From Podocnemis expansa (taxonomy: Eukaryota > Chordata > Testudines > Podocnemididae): a stretch of DNA of 64,000 nucleotides. The position numbers were made by a program, and so were the translations under genes. The stretch lies in assembly GCA_007922195.1 (NCBI GenBank), contig ML681996.1:22907734-22971733 (forward strand). The letters are read 5' to 3'. The notes below the pieces were generated by a model that was not told the origin of the DNA, did no database searches, and saw only the letters and a list, made by a program, of their open reading frames with translations. Position 1 is the stretch's first letter. Each line of letters opens with the position of its first letter. Of this stretch, positions 34,758 to 46,459 are shown in pieces.

Positions 34758-34884
34758 CTGTGAGTCAGGAGAACTGTCTCTGTTACTGGTGGGATACTGG
34801 TGTCTTTTTAAAGTACTTAGAACTGTGTGGATGAAAAGACTTGTATAGTGGGAGTTAGGTTCTATTATTCTTTATTAAACTCTT
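34758..34884 (+). repeat. 127-bp templated insert copied from a nearby SINE
   Basis: It is identical to the reverse complement of 36699-36825 across all 127 bases. In the plus orientation it reads as a head-less CORE-SINE body and tail ('ctgtgagtcaggagaactgt' to 'attaaactctt'). It joins the CR1 5' side at 34757 with no gap, and the target side through CCACC. Confidence 0.85.
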
Positions 34885-34889
34885 CCACC

Positions 34890-35267
34890 ATTTAGTCTGC
34901 AGAAGAGAAGACTGAGGAGGGATTTGATAGCAACCTTCAACTACTTAAAGGGGTTCTCCAAAGATAAGGGAGCTAGGCCATTCTCAGTAGTAACAGAAGA
35001 CAAAACAAGGAGCAGTGGTCACAACCTGCAGCCGGAGTGGTTGAAGTTGGATATTAGGAAACACTTTCTCACTAGGAGGGTGGTGAAGCATTGGAATGGG
35101 TTACCTAAGGAGGTCATAGAATCTCCATCTTTGAAAGAATTTAAGGCCCATTTAGACAAAACCCTGTCTGGGATGATTTAGTGGGACTGGTCCAGCTTTT
35201 AGCAGGGAGTTGGACTAAATGACCTCATGAGGTCCCTTCTAATCCTATGATTTTATGATTCTATGAG
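34890..35267 (+). mobile_element. Old CR1 LINE, second part and 3' end
   Basis: It continues the element interrupted at 31055. The ORF2 C-terminus remains open for 85 codons (34924-35181, ending LDKTLSGMI), then come a stop, the 'atgacctcatgaggtccctt' untranslated region, and a TGATTTTATGATTCTATG tail. Confidence 0.9.
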
Positions 35268-35315
35268 TACCAAGCCAGGCACTGTACTGATGAAGGATTA
35301 AACACCTACAGTGGA

Positions 35316-35476
35316 ACAAAAAGTCTGATGGCAATTACAGAGATTATCATTTATTTATCTATTTATTTTTCTATATTTATTTATTTATTCATTCATTCAT
35401 CTTTGTTAGTCTTTATAAGTGCCACCTGACTTCTTCGTTGTTTTGCTAAACTAGACTAACCTGGGTACCCTTTGGA
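35316..35476 (+). mobile_element. HHR-family repeat with expanded TTTA microsatellite
   Basis: An exact 12-bp duplication, ACCTACAGTGGA, flanks it (35304-35315 and 35477-35488). The left part has 'gtctgatgg', a decayed hammerhead box, and the right part ends 'agactaacctgggtaccctt' plus 'tgga', the family head. Between them the usual AAATAAATTT motif has grown into an interrupted TTTA/TTCA tract (about 35348-35401). Confidence 0.75.
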
Positions 35477-35489
35477 ACCTACAGTGGAG

Positions 35490-36695
35490 TGGATCTTAAG
35501 GTTGAGATTGTCAAAGGTACCTAAGCAATTTGTACAATCAATTAAATTCTCATTAAAATTTAATGGGAATTGGGATCTCAATCCTTATATGCCTTTCAAA
35601 GTCTCAGGGTTCATGTACGCTGGATATATGAATAACAGTGATTTAAGGACGTTTTTAAAAACAGATCTAGGAAACCTGCTAGGAATTCTATGCTTTAAAC
35701 CGCATTTCTGGATGTACTACCGTACCTCAAATGTGGACTGTCTTAGTGAATCACAACATCCACCAGTTCAAAGTTAAGTTAACCTACTGAACTCCAAACT
35801 TCTGCATACAATTAATTCAGTGAGACAAACAAATTCCTAATTAAAGTAAAAATATATGGTATTCATAAAAATAGAAGACATTATTTATTCCACAATTCAT
35901 ACAATGAGATGAACCAACTGGCAACAGGTACATTATATTCTATTCATTCTGAAAGTTTGTTGTGTTCAGTTAAAAAAAAAGAAAACACAGTTTCTTTATT
36001 TGTACATGAACCACATTAAAGGTCCCCAAGGACCATTTCTTTTAACAATAGACAGTTTAGCACAATGTTAACATATTTTAATTTATACTGAAGAACAATG
36101 TACTAGCAACATGCTGCATATTACTTAAACTTTAAATGTCAAGTAGATTCTTTTCAGTTAATGAGGAAGACAAAGACAAAGTCCTAAGTAAAATTAAAAA
36201 ACACAATTTGTCAAATAGATTCACATAATATGTATATAGTGTCCTATTCAATTTTGTTGTTGTTGTTTTTTAATCTCAATTACCAGTTGCATTTCAGAAG
36301 AATGAGCTTTTTAAATCAAGTGCTGCTGGGGTACAGTGTAAACAAAAAAGATGTGGGTGAGATCACAGATTGTGAATTCTTCCTTTTTCCTGTGCATAAT
36401 ACCTTCTCAGCACAAGAAAATAGGGGGGGAAAAAAAAACCCAAGAATGAGAGTCTTAAGGATAGGAAAAAGAAAGGGGAGAAAAAAGAATTATGTCTATT
36501 AAAAAATTAGAGAAACAGCTTTATAAGATTATTTATTTTTGTGAAAATCGCTATTTCGGTTCTGTCAATATGGCTCGTAGTTAACTGTGAAGCACTGCTA
36601 GAAACTGAACCGCAACAATTGGATGAACATTGTCTGTCACTTGTTTCGATACAGCTTTACTCTTTGCTATCTCTTAACTCGAGTTGTAAAACACT
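35490..36695. other. Unassigned A/T-rich non-coding DNA
   Basis: The frame 35472-35777 (101 codons) has no recognised domain. The segment has no repeat I can name. Confidence 0.45.
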
Positions 36696-36698
36696 GAC

Positions 36699-36860
36699 AA
36701 GAGTTTAATAAAGAATAATAGAACCTAACTCCCACTATACAAGTCTTTTCATCCACACAGTTCTAAGTACTTTAAAAAGACACCAGTATCCCACCAGTAA
36801 CAGAGACAGTTCTCCTGACTCACAGCCCAGTGCATTATTCATTAGGAGAAATTGAAAGTC
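36699..36860 (-). mobile_element. CORE/MIR-type tRNA SINE (donor of the 127-bp insert)
   Basis: On the minus strand, 'aatgcactgggctgtgagtc', then 'aggagaact', resembles a tRNA-derived head. It is followed by a CORE-like body ('aaagtacttagaactgtgtg', then 'gatgaaaagacttgtatagt') and an 'attattctttatta' tail. The B-box region is shortened. The head is present only here and not in the copy at 34758-34884, which makes this the likely source. Confidence 0.65.
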
Positions 36861-36870
36861 ATAGAAATCT

Positions 36871-37885
36871 TAGAATCATAGAACTGGCAGGGACCATGAG
36901 AGGTCATTGAGTCCAGTCCCCTAAACTCATGACAGGACCAAGTATCCTCTTAAACCATCCCTGACAGGTGCTTGTCTAACCTGCTCTTAAAAACTTCAAT
37001 GATGGAGATTCCACAACCTGCCTAGGCAACTTATTCCAATAGTTAATCACCCTGACAGTTAGGAATATTTTTCCTAATGTCCAACCTAAACCTCCCTTGC
37101 TGCAATTTAAGCCCATTGCTTCTTGTCTGATCATCTGCAGTTAAGGAGAACAATTTTCCTCCCTCCGCCTCCTGATGACCTCTTAGGTATATGAAAACTG
37201 TTATCATGTCCTCTCTTTTCCAGACTAGATGAACCCAGATCTTTTAATCTTCTATCATAAGTCAAGTGTTCCAGACCTCTTACCTGGATTTTCTCCAATT
37301 TCTTCACATCTTTCCTGAAATGAGGCACCCAGAACTGGATACAGTACTCCTGTTGAGGCCTAATCAGAGCAGAGAAGAGCAGAAAAATTACTTCTTGTGT
37401 CTTACTTACAATACTCTTGTTAATACATCCCAAAATGCCAAAATGGTGTTTGCTCTTTTTTTTTTCTGCAACAGTGTTACACTCAACTTATATTTAGCAT
37501 GTGCTCTACAGTGACACTTGATCCCTTTCTGCAGTACACCTTCCCAGGCAGCCACTGCCCATTTTTAATATTTTGAATGGATTATTCTTTGCTAAGTGGA
37601 GTACTTTGCACTTGTTTTAATTAAATTTCATTCTTTTTATCTCAGACCATTTCACCTCCTATCCAAATCATTTTGAATTGTGATCCCATTCTGCAAAACA
37701 CTTGCAACCCCTCCCAGTTTGGTATCATCAGCAAACTTTATAAGTGTACTCTCTATGCCATCATCTAAAACACCAATGGAAACATTGAACAGAACCAGAC
37801 CCAAAACCAATCCCTGCAGTACCCTGCTTAATATGCCTTCCAGCATGACTGTGAACCACTGATTATTACTCTCTGGGAGCAGTTC
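36871..37885 (-). mobile_element. Old CR1 LINE, 3' part (split)
   Basis: It starts with TAGAATCATAGAACTGGCAG and continues with the reverse of the ORF2 C-terminus. Decayed frames at 37131-37433 (ALIRPQQEYCIQFWVPH) and 37652-37846 ([10 protein letters not shown]) match the family. At 37886 it is interrupted by a younger CR1, and it resumes near 39895. Confidence 0.85.
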
Positions 37886-39894
37886 ATAGAATCATAGGGT
37901 TGGAAGGGACCTTATGAGATCATCTAGTCCAACCCCCTGCCAAAAAAAAGCAGGACCATTCCCACTAAATTATCCCAGCCCGGGTTTTGTCCAGCTGGGT
38001 CTTAAACTTCTCCAGAGACAGAGATTCCACCAACTCCCTAGGTAGTACATTCCAACGCTTCACCACTCACCTAGGAAGAAAGGTTTTATCCACCCCTGTT
38101 GTTTCGAAATAAGAAGTGTGTGTGGACATACCCATTGATTCCTACATGCTGAAACTGTTGATCTAGCCAGATCTCTATCTACTTAGAGTCCACACATCCA
38201 ACTCATACTTTCTTAATTTGCTGATGAGAGTGCTGTGGGAAACTGTATCAAAAGCCTTTCTAAAGTCAAGATATATCACATCAATGGCTCTTCCCACATT
38301 CACAAATCCAGTCATTTCATCATAAAAGGCAATAAGGTTGGTCAGGCATGATTTACCCTTGGCGAATCCATGCTGACTGTTCCTGATCATGGTATTTTCC
38401 TATAAGTGTTTCAAGATGGATTCTTTGAGAACCTGCTCCATGATTTTTCCAGGGATTGAAGTGAAGCTGACAGGTCTGTAATTCCCTGGATCCTCCTTTT
38501 TCACTTTCTTGAAGGTAGGCACTATATTAGCTTTTTTCCAGTCCTCTGGCACCTCCCCCCTTTGCCACAAGTTTTCAAAGATAATGGCCAGCGGTACTGC
38601 TATCTCATCAGCCAACTCCCTCAGCAACCTCAGATGCAGTTTGTCTGGCCCCATGGACTTGTGTACATCTAGCTTCTTTAAGTAGTCCCTAAGCTGACCT
38701 TCTGTCACCAAGGGGCTCTCTTCTCTCCAATCTGCCATACCCAATGTAGTGGGCCGTGGGCCAGGAGCTGGCCCTGTCTGTGAAAACTGAAGTAAAAAAA
38801 GCATTGAGCACTTCAGCTTTTTCCTCATCCTCCATCACGAGGATACCTGCCCCATTCAGTGAGGGACCTAAACCATCCCTGATCCTCTTCTTGTTATTGA
38901 CATACTTGTAGAACCCCTTCCTGTTATCATTCATATCCCTTGCTAGCCACAACTCCAGTTGTCCTTTGGACTTTCTGTTATCATCCCTGCAGTCCTGAGC
39001 AATACCTTTATATGCCTCCTTAGTCATCTGTCCAAGCTTCCACTTCCTGTAAGCTTCCTTTTTATGCTTTAGCTCAGTGCAGAGTTCTCTGTTAAGCTAT
39101 CCTGGGTGCCTTCCACATTTGCTGTTCTTTCTGCTCATCGGAATGGTATCTTCATGTGCTGTTAGCAGGGTTTCTTTAAAATACAGCCAGCTCTCTTGGA
39201 TGCCCTTTCCCTTCAGATCAGCCTCCCAAGGGATCCTGCCCATCAGCTCCCTGAGGGAGCCAAAATTTGCTTTTCTGAAGTCCAGGGTCTGTGTTTTGCT
39301 TCCTTCCTTTTTTCCATGAATCAGCATCTTGAACTCTATTATGTCATGGTCACTGCTGCCCAGGTTGCCATTCACTTCTACATCCCCAATCAATTCTTAT
39401 CTGTGAACAGCAGGTTGAGAGGTGCAAGACCCCTAGTTGGTTCCTCCAGCATTTGTACCAGGAAGTTGCCCTCAACACACTCTAAAAACTTCCTGGATTT
39501 CCTGTGCACTGGCCTCTCAGCAGATGTCAGGGTAACTGAAGTCCCCCATGAGAACTAGGGCCTGTGATCTAGAAACTTCTGCCAGTTGTCCATAGAATGC
39601 AACATCCACCTCCTCCTTCTAGTCTGGAGATCTATAGCAAACACCCACCACAACACCTGCTTGTTGCTGTCCCCTCTAAACTTAACCCACAGACTATCAA
39701 CTGGCTCATTTCCACTTCCATAATGGAGCTCTGAGCAGTCATAGAGCTCTTTTACATATAGCGCTACTCCTCCCCATTTTCTTCCCTGCCTGTCCTTCCT
39801 GAACAATTCATACCTATCTATGGCAGAGCTCCAGTCATGCAAGCTATCCCACCACATCTCTTTTATTCCAGTTATATCATAGTTCCTTGTCAGC
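37886..39894 (-). mobile_element. Younger CR1 inserted in the old CR1, with internal loss
   Basis: Its 3' end (ATAGAATCATAGGGTTGGAA) is at 37886. After about 200 bases it stops near 38090, and after a MITE scrap it resumes inside the reverse-transcriptase domain. Decayed frames follow in order: 38175-38390 ([13 protein letters not shown]), 38400-38828, 38689-39027, 39097-39393 and 39555-39857 (endonuclease part). It is close in sequence to the 31-34 kb copy but broken by frameshifts. The 5' end lies in the endonuclease N-terminal region. Confidence 0.85.
38095..38133. mobile_element. MITE end inside a CR1 deletion
   Basis: CTGTTGTTTCGAAATAAGAA, then GTGTGTGTGGACATACCC, matches the right terminus of the MITE at 54066-55078. 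The other end is absent. It replaces several hundred bases of CR1 ORF2, so a deletion probably removed most of a MITE plus its host flank. Confidence 0.8.
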
Positions 39895-42240
39895 TAACCA
39901 ATTTTTCATTCATCTTATAGGAGCTCCATCCAGGCTGTACTTCCCTAGTTTGTTAATGAGAAGGTGATGTGAGACTATATCAAAAGCCTTCCTAAAGTCT
40001 AGATACACCACATCTACCACTTCCCCTCTATCCACAAGGCTTGTTACCCTGTCAGAGAAAGCTATGAGGTTGGTTTGGCATGATTTGTTCTTGATAATGC
40101 TGACATCACTTAGCACCTTATTCTCTTTTAAATATTTGCTTCATTATTTTCCTGGTACAAAGGGTAAGCTGACTAGTATATAATTCCCTGGGATGCACTT
40201 ATTTCCCTTTTTATAGATGGGCACTATATTTGTTCTTTTTCAGTCCTCTGAGATTCTCCAGTCTTCCATGATTTTTCAAAGATAATAGCCAATGGCTCAG
40301 ATATCTCCTGAGTCAGCTCCTTCAGTATTATAGCGTGCATATCATCAGGCCCTAGTAACTTGAAGATATCTAACTTGTATAGGTTATTTTTAACTTGTTC
40401 CTTCCCTATTTTAGCTTCTGATCATACCCCAGTTTTACTGCCCTCCCTTACATCAGGCATCCACTCACCACCAACCTTCTCAGTGAAGACTGAAATGAAG
40501 AAATCATTTATTTCCTTTGCCATTTCCACACTGTCTGTTATTGTTTTTCCCTCTTTGTTGAGTAACGATCCTACACTGTGCTTTGACTTCCTCTTTTTTT
40601 CTGATGTATTTAAAAATGTTTTCTTGTTACCCCTTATGCTTTCAGCTAGTTTGATTTTAGCTTGTGCCTTGGCCTCTCTGATTTTTCCCTTACATAATAG
40701 TCATCCTTTGTGATTTGTCCTGGTTTTCACTTTTGGTAGGACTCTTTCTTTATTTTTAGATGATAGAAAATCTTCTGGGGAAGCCAGAGTGTTTTCTTGC
40801 CATTCTTCCTATCCATTGGAATAGTTTGTACTTGTGCTCTTAATACTGTCTCTTTGAAAAACTGCCAACGGTCTTCAGTTATTTTTCCTCTTAGACATGC
40901 CTCCCATAGGATCCTACCTATGAAGTCACTGAGTATGCCAAAGTCTGCCTTCTTTAAATCCATCATCTCTATTTTGGTGTTCTTACTTCTATCATTCCTT
41001 AAAATCATGAACTCTACCATTTCATGATCACTTTTAGCTAAGTTACCTTCCACTCTCAAACTCCCAACCACTTCCTCTCTGTTTGTCAAAACTAAGTTGA
41101 GAATGGCTTCTCCCCCAGTAGCTTTTTCTACCTTTTGAAATAAAAAAAATGTCTCCAATACATCCCGAGAACTTCCTGGATAATCTGTGCCTTGCAGTGT
41201 CTTTTTCCCAACAGATGCCTGAGTAGTCGAAGTCTCCCATCACCACTAAGGCCTGAGTTTCGATGATTTTGTTAATTTCTGAAAAAAAAGCCTCATCCCT
41301 ATCATGACATCACCCTTGTCTTTAACTCCTTTTATTTTTACCAAGAGACTTTCAAAGTGTCTGTCTCCTATTTCCATTTCCACCTCAGTCTAAGTATACA
41401 TGTTTAATATAGAAGGCAATACCACCTCCTTTTTTTCTCTGCCTATTCTTCCTAACCAATCTATACTCTGGCATGTTAATATTCCAGTCATGTATATTAA
41501 CCCACCAAGTCTCTGTGATGTTAACTATATCATAGTTGTGTTAACTACTAGAATTTCTAGTTCTTCCTGCTTATTCCCCCTACTTCTTGCATTAGTATAC
41601 AAAGACTTAAGACACTGATTTGATATACCACTCGCCCCACCTAGTTCTGAATTGTGTCTCTTTTATCTTTTCTGTTATATCCCATGCTCCACCCACCCCC
41701 CCCAGGTTCCAACCGTTCCCCAGGTCTCCCTAGGGGTTTTGACTTACTTGTGGGCTTTGGTCATCTTACTCCTTCAAACCTAGTTTAAAACCCTCCTCAC
41801 TAGGTTAGCTAGTCGATGTCCAAATATCTCTTCCCCCTCCTTGATAGGTGGATACCATCTCTACTTAGCAGTTCTTCTTCCTGGAATAGCATCCCAGGGT
41901 CAAGGAAGTCAAAGCCCTTCTTCCAACACCATCTTCACAGCCAGACATTCACCTCCAGGATCCATCTCTGCTCAGGGCCCTACCTTTGACTGGAAGCATT
42001 GAAGAGAACATCACCTGCGTATTAGATTCCTTCACCCATGCTCCCAGAGCCCTGTAGTCCCTTTCGATCTGCTGAGGGTCATACCTCACAGTATCATTAG
42101 TTCCCACATGGAGGAGTACCGTTTGATAGTAGTCAGAGGGCTGGATGATTCAAGATAGTCCCTCCATAATGTCTCAGACACTGGACCCTGGCAACCAGCA
42201 TACCTCCTGGGACACCATGTCAGGGTGACAGATAAGTGCC
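39895..42240 (-). mobile_element. Old CR1 LINE, 5' part (ORF2 N-terminal two-thirds and ORF1)
   Basis: It resumes the element of 36871-37885. Decayed frames include 39910-40116 ([15 protein letters not shown]), 40727-41158 (LVLTNREEVV and SDHEMVEF) and 41043-41246 (VMGDFDYSGICW). The ORF1 esterase region follows at about 41760-42230, recognisable by nucleotide similarity to 34182-34640. Indels and stops are throughout. It ends near 42240 within ORF1. Confidence 0.85.
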
Positions 42241-42244
42241 TTAG

Positions 42245-43565
42245 TCAGTGTACTAAAAAACAAATTCAGGGCTTTACTCTTTATAGCCTTATGTCTTGTA
42301 CACCCATCCAGCATGGATGTGAAATGCAACCATTTTTATTTGGTAGCATTGAGTTTAAGCCCCCTTTAGCACAAGTAAAAATGACTATATGGCATGGGAG
42401 AATCAGGCCCACAGACTACACATGTGGGATGGGAATTTACATATTCCAGTATTCTGCTATGCTAAGAACAAGTGAATGGATTTTTTTTCCTGCTTGTCTC
42501 TGATACTTTTACTCTGAGGATAGTAAAACAACAAAAACACACACCCAGTTTCACCTTTAAAAGCACTCTACAACCCAGCTTTAGCATAGCAAAAATCACA
42601 TTTGAATCTGATAAGGGAAAATCTCAAATATTTAAAAAAAAAAAGACAGAAAAAAGAAATTGCTTAGAAAAGCAGCCAACAGTTTGGATACTCACTAGAA
42701 CTATCCAAAACTACTGAGGTGCCTATGAGGGTATGCAGCTCTCCACCCCAGATGCCAACCACTTTCAACAAACCCACCTGCTAGTAGCCGTCACCACCTC
42801 ATCTTAAATTGTCTTCTTGGGGGAGAAGTACCAAGGGGCTCATGGTCAACCCATCTCTTGCAGCTTGGTGTCTTTGCTGGTGGTGTGGTGGTATTATTTC
42901 TTCAAACTGACCACCATGAGGCTGACTTTTCCACCCCCACTATAGGTTAAAAAGAATGCGTGCAACAAAAAGTATGAGAGACTTGCTTCTTATTTGCCAT
43001 TGGAGATCTGTGGGAAAGATACACCCATAAGACTTTCTGGGTAGTTGCTAAAGAAACACAAAGCCAATGGAAAAACAAAAGAAAATCTGGTCTCATTTTC
43101 ACAAGTGCAAAATCCTGGTTATTTCCTCTTACTTCAGAAATTTTTCAGTATTACAGCAGAATAACTGAGAGAACAAGTTGACTTACTGGTTTTATTATAA
43201 ATGACTAAGAAAGAGAGAACACACAAAATGATATCATTCCTGAGAAAGCTTCTCAAAAATGCTATGCCCTTCTAAAAAATGCTATGCCCAACTTCAACAA
43301 ATGTTTCACTAAATGATTCCCATTAAAAGCTCTCATGGAATACTTTGTTTTAGAGAAATCTCTGCAGGTTTTATTTGTTCTGGAACATTTTGCACAGCTT
43401 TGTTCTTAGCACCTGGGAAAACAACTAACTTCACTGCCTTTCTAATTTGACATCAAAACCTCATTCAATAGATGACTGTAGTCCTTTTCAATGCATTCTA
43501 GAAAATGAAGTTCTCAGAGCTTTGGTGACCACAAATGCTTCCCAGCAAAATTATTACACATATCT
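42245..43565. other. Unassigned non-coding DNA
   Basis: No gene or named repeat was recognised. The 92- and 81-codon frames lack domains. Confidence 0.45.
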
Positions 43566-43570
43566 TTATC

Positions 43571-43905
43571 ATAGAATCATAGGGTTGGAAGGGACCTCAT
43601 AGGTCATCTAGTCCAACCCCCTGCCAGAGGCAGGACCACTCCCACTAAACCATCCCAGTCATGGTTTTGTCCAGCCGGGCCTTAAACACCTCCAAAGATG
43701 GAGATTTCACCACCTCCCTCGGCAGCTCATTCCAAGGCTTCACCACTCTCCTAGTAAAAAAGTTTTTTTCTAATATCCAGCCTCGACCTCCCTAACTGCA
43801 ACTTGAGACCATTGCTCCTCGTCTGTCCTCTGTTATTACCGAGAACCTTTCAAGCTCCATCTTCCTTAGAGCATCCCTTCAAGTAGTTGAAGGTAAAGGT
43901 TGCTA
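43571..43905 (-). mobile_element. CR1 LINE, short 3' end
   Basis: It runs from ATAGAATCATAGGGTTGGAA to the 'ccttcaagtagttgaagg' segment, covering the 3' untranslated region and the last roughly 85 codons of ORF2. It is 5'-truncated and resembles the first 330 bases of the 31 kb copy. Confidence 0.9.
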
Positions 43906-43909
43906 CACA

Positions 43910-44760
43910 CTGTAAGGTACCCCAAGTACTCTGCTTATTTTCTAATTGATTTTTGTAAATGTATAATGAAAACCATAATGTGCATCTGAAACAGATATAA
44001 ATTAACTTGTGTGTTTTATTCTTGTAACTCGGATGGCATACTATATATTTGATAGTGGAAACTATGTGAAAGTGCCAAACAATGTGATAAATGGCATTTA
44101 CCATGTACATCTGATGACTTCACCTCTTCTTGGCCTTGGAATCTATCACCACAGAGAATACTTCTAATATTCCATGCTTCTCAGATGCTTTGTAGAGTTG
44201 CTAATTTTATATCTTACAGGTAACAGTTTAATCAGTGATCTTCAAAATTGTGAATTTTCTCCAAAAAGTACACTGTTCTGATTTTCAGTCAGGCAATGTT
44301 CAGCCCTGGATTAGGGACATGTGTAACAACTTCCCATTTCAAAAAAATACTGGGGCTAAGATGGCAACACCTCACTTTCAAATGGGGTACCACATTTGTT
44401 TCCTTGTAAAGCCCAAGATGTTGTATCTGCAACTAGTCAGAATATATTTTTACCCACAGAAAATTTCAACTTTGGGGAGAAATATTTTAAAAATGAAATA
44501 TGTCAACCAAAAAAAGGAAATAGATTCTGAAGTACCACAATGGTACTTCATGGAAGTTGTAGTTAAGATGCCTCATTCTCCCCTTATTCTCAAACTGCGT
44601 GTCCCATGATACACCACAGTCTCCCTTCTTTGTGAGGGGAACCAGTCCATCAAGAAAGTCCCATGGTCACAGTACATTATGAGAGATCCAGTCTTGCCAT
44701 GGAATTTTGCAAGTAGCCAAACCTAATTTCTATGATCTCATGAGATCTGAATCACAATAT
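43910..44760. other. Unassigned non-coding DNA
   Basis: No gene was recognised. The 124-codon frame 44235-44609 has no domain. The segment near 44570-44640 ('cgtgtcccatgatacaccac') could be a decayed repeat, but I cannot place it. Confidence 0.4.
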
Positions 44761-44763
44761 GAC

Positions 44764-44880
44764 AGTTCCAAAGGTGCAGCTGTGCTAGTCTAATTCAGCA
44801 AAACAAACAAGGAGCCCTGTGGCACTTAAACACGAACAAATTTAGGTAGCACATGAGCTTTCATTGGAGAAAATAAAAAT
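44764..44880 (-). mobile_element. HHR-family repeat, truncated
   Basis: It begins at the family head ('ttccaaaggtgcagctgtgc', then 'tagtctaattcagc') and continues through 'aaggagccctgtggcactta' to 'catgagctttcattgg'. The CTGATGA box is missing because the copy stops just before it. No 12-bp duplication was found. Confidence 0.65.
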
Positions 44881-44884
44881 CAAA

Positions 44885-45555
44885 TTTTTCCTCATATAAC
44901 ACTGCCAAATATTTCAGTTACACATAAACCTTATTTTTCTTCAAATAACAGTTTCAGTAGAAAAATTCTGAACAGCCGTAAATGGATCCTAAAATCATGA
45001 TATAGTATCATCCCAAACACATCAATAAAACCTTTATGACACACCTCACAATCATATGTTCTCCGTATCTCTGCTAGTTGCAAACCTTTCATTGAGTACA
45101 ATGCAGGAATATGCCCTTTGTGAGTAATAATGTTTTATATCTATAACAAAAATCTTTCTTTACAATATTTTTATACAACCCATGTAAACAAAATGCTTTC
45201 ACTAACATTTTTGCTGAGACCTTTTTATTGGATTCTGAATGTATTTTGCCCTTTGCTGCACAAATATCATGCTTCATAAAGAATGTGAACAATTAAGTCA
45301 GATATACATGGGCAGTCCCCATGGAATACATCTTTATGGTTCCAATTTATCCTCACAAATTATCTAATGGCAAGTGACTGGTAATCTTAAATGGTCATGA
45401 ACAACTTCACATCTTTCAGCCAGACACATGATCCTTTACTCACCAGATTTCACAGAGCCTGATGGATTTGCACCAGGAATTCATTTAGCTGAACGTACTT
45501 ATAAATGAATAAAAGAGACAGCAAATCACAATTTTCAAAACTTACAACTCAGCCA
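44885..45555. other. Unassigned A/T-rich non-coding DNA
   Basis: No gene, RNA or repeat was recognised. Confidence 0.45.
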
Positions 45556-45559
45556 AATG

Positions 45560-46268
45560 TCTATTTATCTACACGGGGCCAGTAGAAGGTTGAGGGGAGA
45601 TACGTCAAATAGATAAGTCAGGGAGGGAGAGAAATTATCTAAGGTCAGCGCCAATGTGGACACAAGAACTAACGGATATAACTGAACATCAGGAAGTTTA
45701 TACTTGAAATTAGAAGCAGGTTTCTATCCATTCAAGGAGTGAAGTTCTCAAACAGACTTTCAAAGGGAACAGTGGAGGCAAGCAAACCAGCTAGTTTCAA
45801 AATTCAGCTTGATAAATTCATGGAGGGTGTGATATAATGGTACAATTTGACAATTGACTGATCTTTGGTTCTTGGTGGTAGACACGCCAAAGGGACATTT
45901 GATGGGATGGGTTGTGAGTTATTACAAAGAATTCTCCTTGGGTGTCAGACTGAGGAGTCTTGTGCATATGCTTGGGATTTAACTGATCACCATTCTGGGG
46001 TTGGGAAAGAATTTTCCTCCAGTGCAGACTGACAAAGGCTCTGGATTTTTTTCATATTCCTTTGTAGCATGGGTTATGACTCTATTGCTGGTGAATTCTC
46101 TGTACCTTAAAGTCTTTAAATCATGCTTTGAGGACTTTAGTAACTTAGTCATAGGTTAGAGGTTTATTGCAGGAGGAGATGGGTGAGGGTCTGTGGCCTG
46201 AACTGTGCAGAAGATCAGACTAGATGAGCAGATTGGTCCCTTCTGACCTTAAAGTCTATGAGTCTATA
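45560..46268 (+). mobile_element. LINE 3' end (CR1/L3-like), about 700 bp
   Basis: It parallels 14275-14760 phrase by phrase and continues to the very end: 'agatcagactagatgagcag', then 'attggtcccttctgacctta' and 'aagtctatgagtctat'. That ending fixes the family as the L3-like CR1 relatives. It is strongly mutated, with no long frame. A hAT element follows its tail directly. Confidence 0.75.
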
Positions 46269-46271
46269 AAG

Positions 46272-46459
46272 CAGGGGTCTCAAACAAGTGGCCTGTGGGC
46301 CGCATGCGGCCCCTAAAGCTATTTCCTGTGGCCAACAACAACACTATCGTTACCAATATTTGCAGTATTGTTATGTGAAGAGGTTTCAGTGGTGTGACCC
46401 TTGGGCTAATGGACTAGTCCTCATGTGGCCCTTGTGGTGATTTGAGTTTGAGACCCCTG
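46272..46459. mobile_element. hAT MITE, 188 bp
   Basis: The perfect 14-bp terminal repeats are CAGGGGTCTCAAAC and GTTTGAGACCCCTG. The perfect 8-bp target duplication CTATAAAG lies at 46264-46271 and 46460-46467. It is too short to encode a transposase and was mobilised in trans. Confidence 0.95.

Larger units (their letters stand above)
31056..34889 (-). mobile_element. Young CR1 LINE, near full length, intact ORF2
   Basis: The 3' end (TAGAATCATAGAATCATAGG on the plus strand) is the CR1 terminal repeat and lies at 31056. ORF2 is uninterrupted and ORF1 is present without its N-terminus. ATTTA flanks both sides (31051-31055 and 34890-34894), a short target duplication. The 5' 127 bp (34758-34884) is not CR1 but a copy of a SINE piece from 36699-36825, and five bases (34885-34889) are extra. 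The open 998-codon ORF2 suggests a recent insertion. Confidence 0.9.

Noticed and set aside
34758..34884. The 127 bp as the natural CR1 5' untranslated region or promoter
   Set aside because: At 36.7 kb the same sequence continues into a tRNA-like SINE head, so it reads as SINE-derived. A genome search is still needed.
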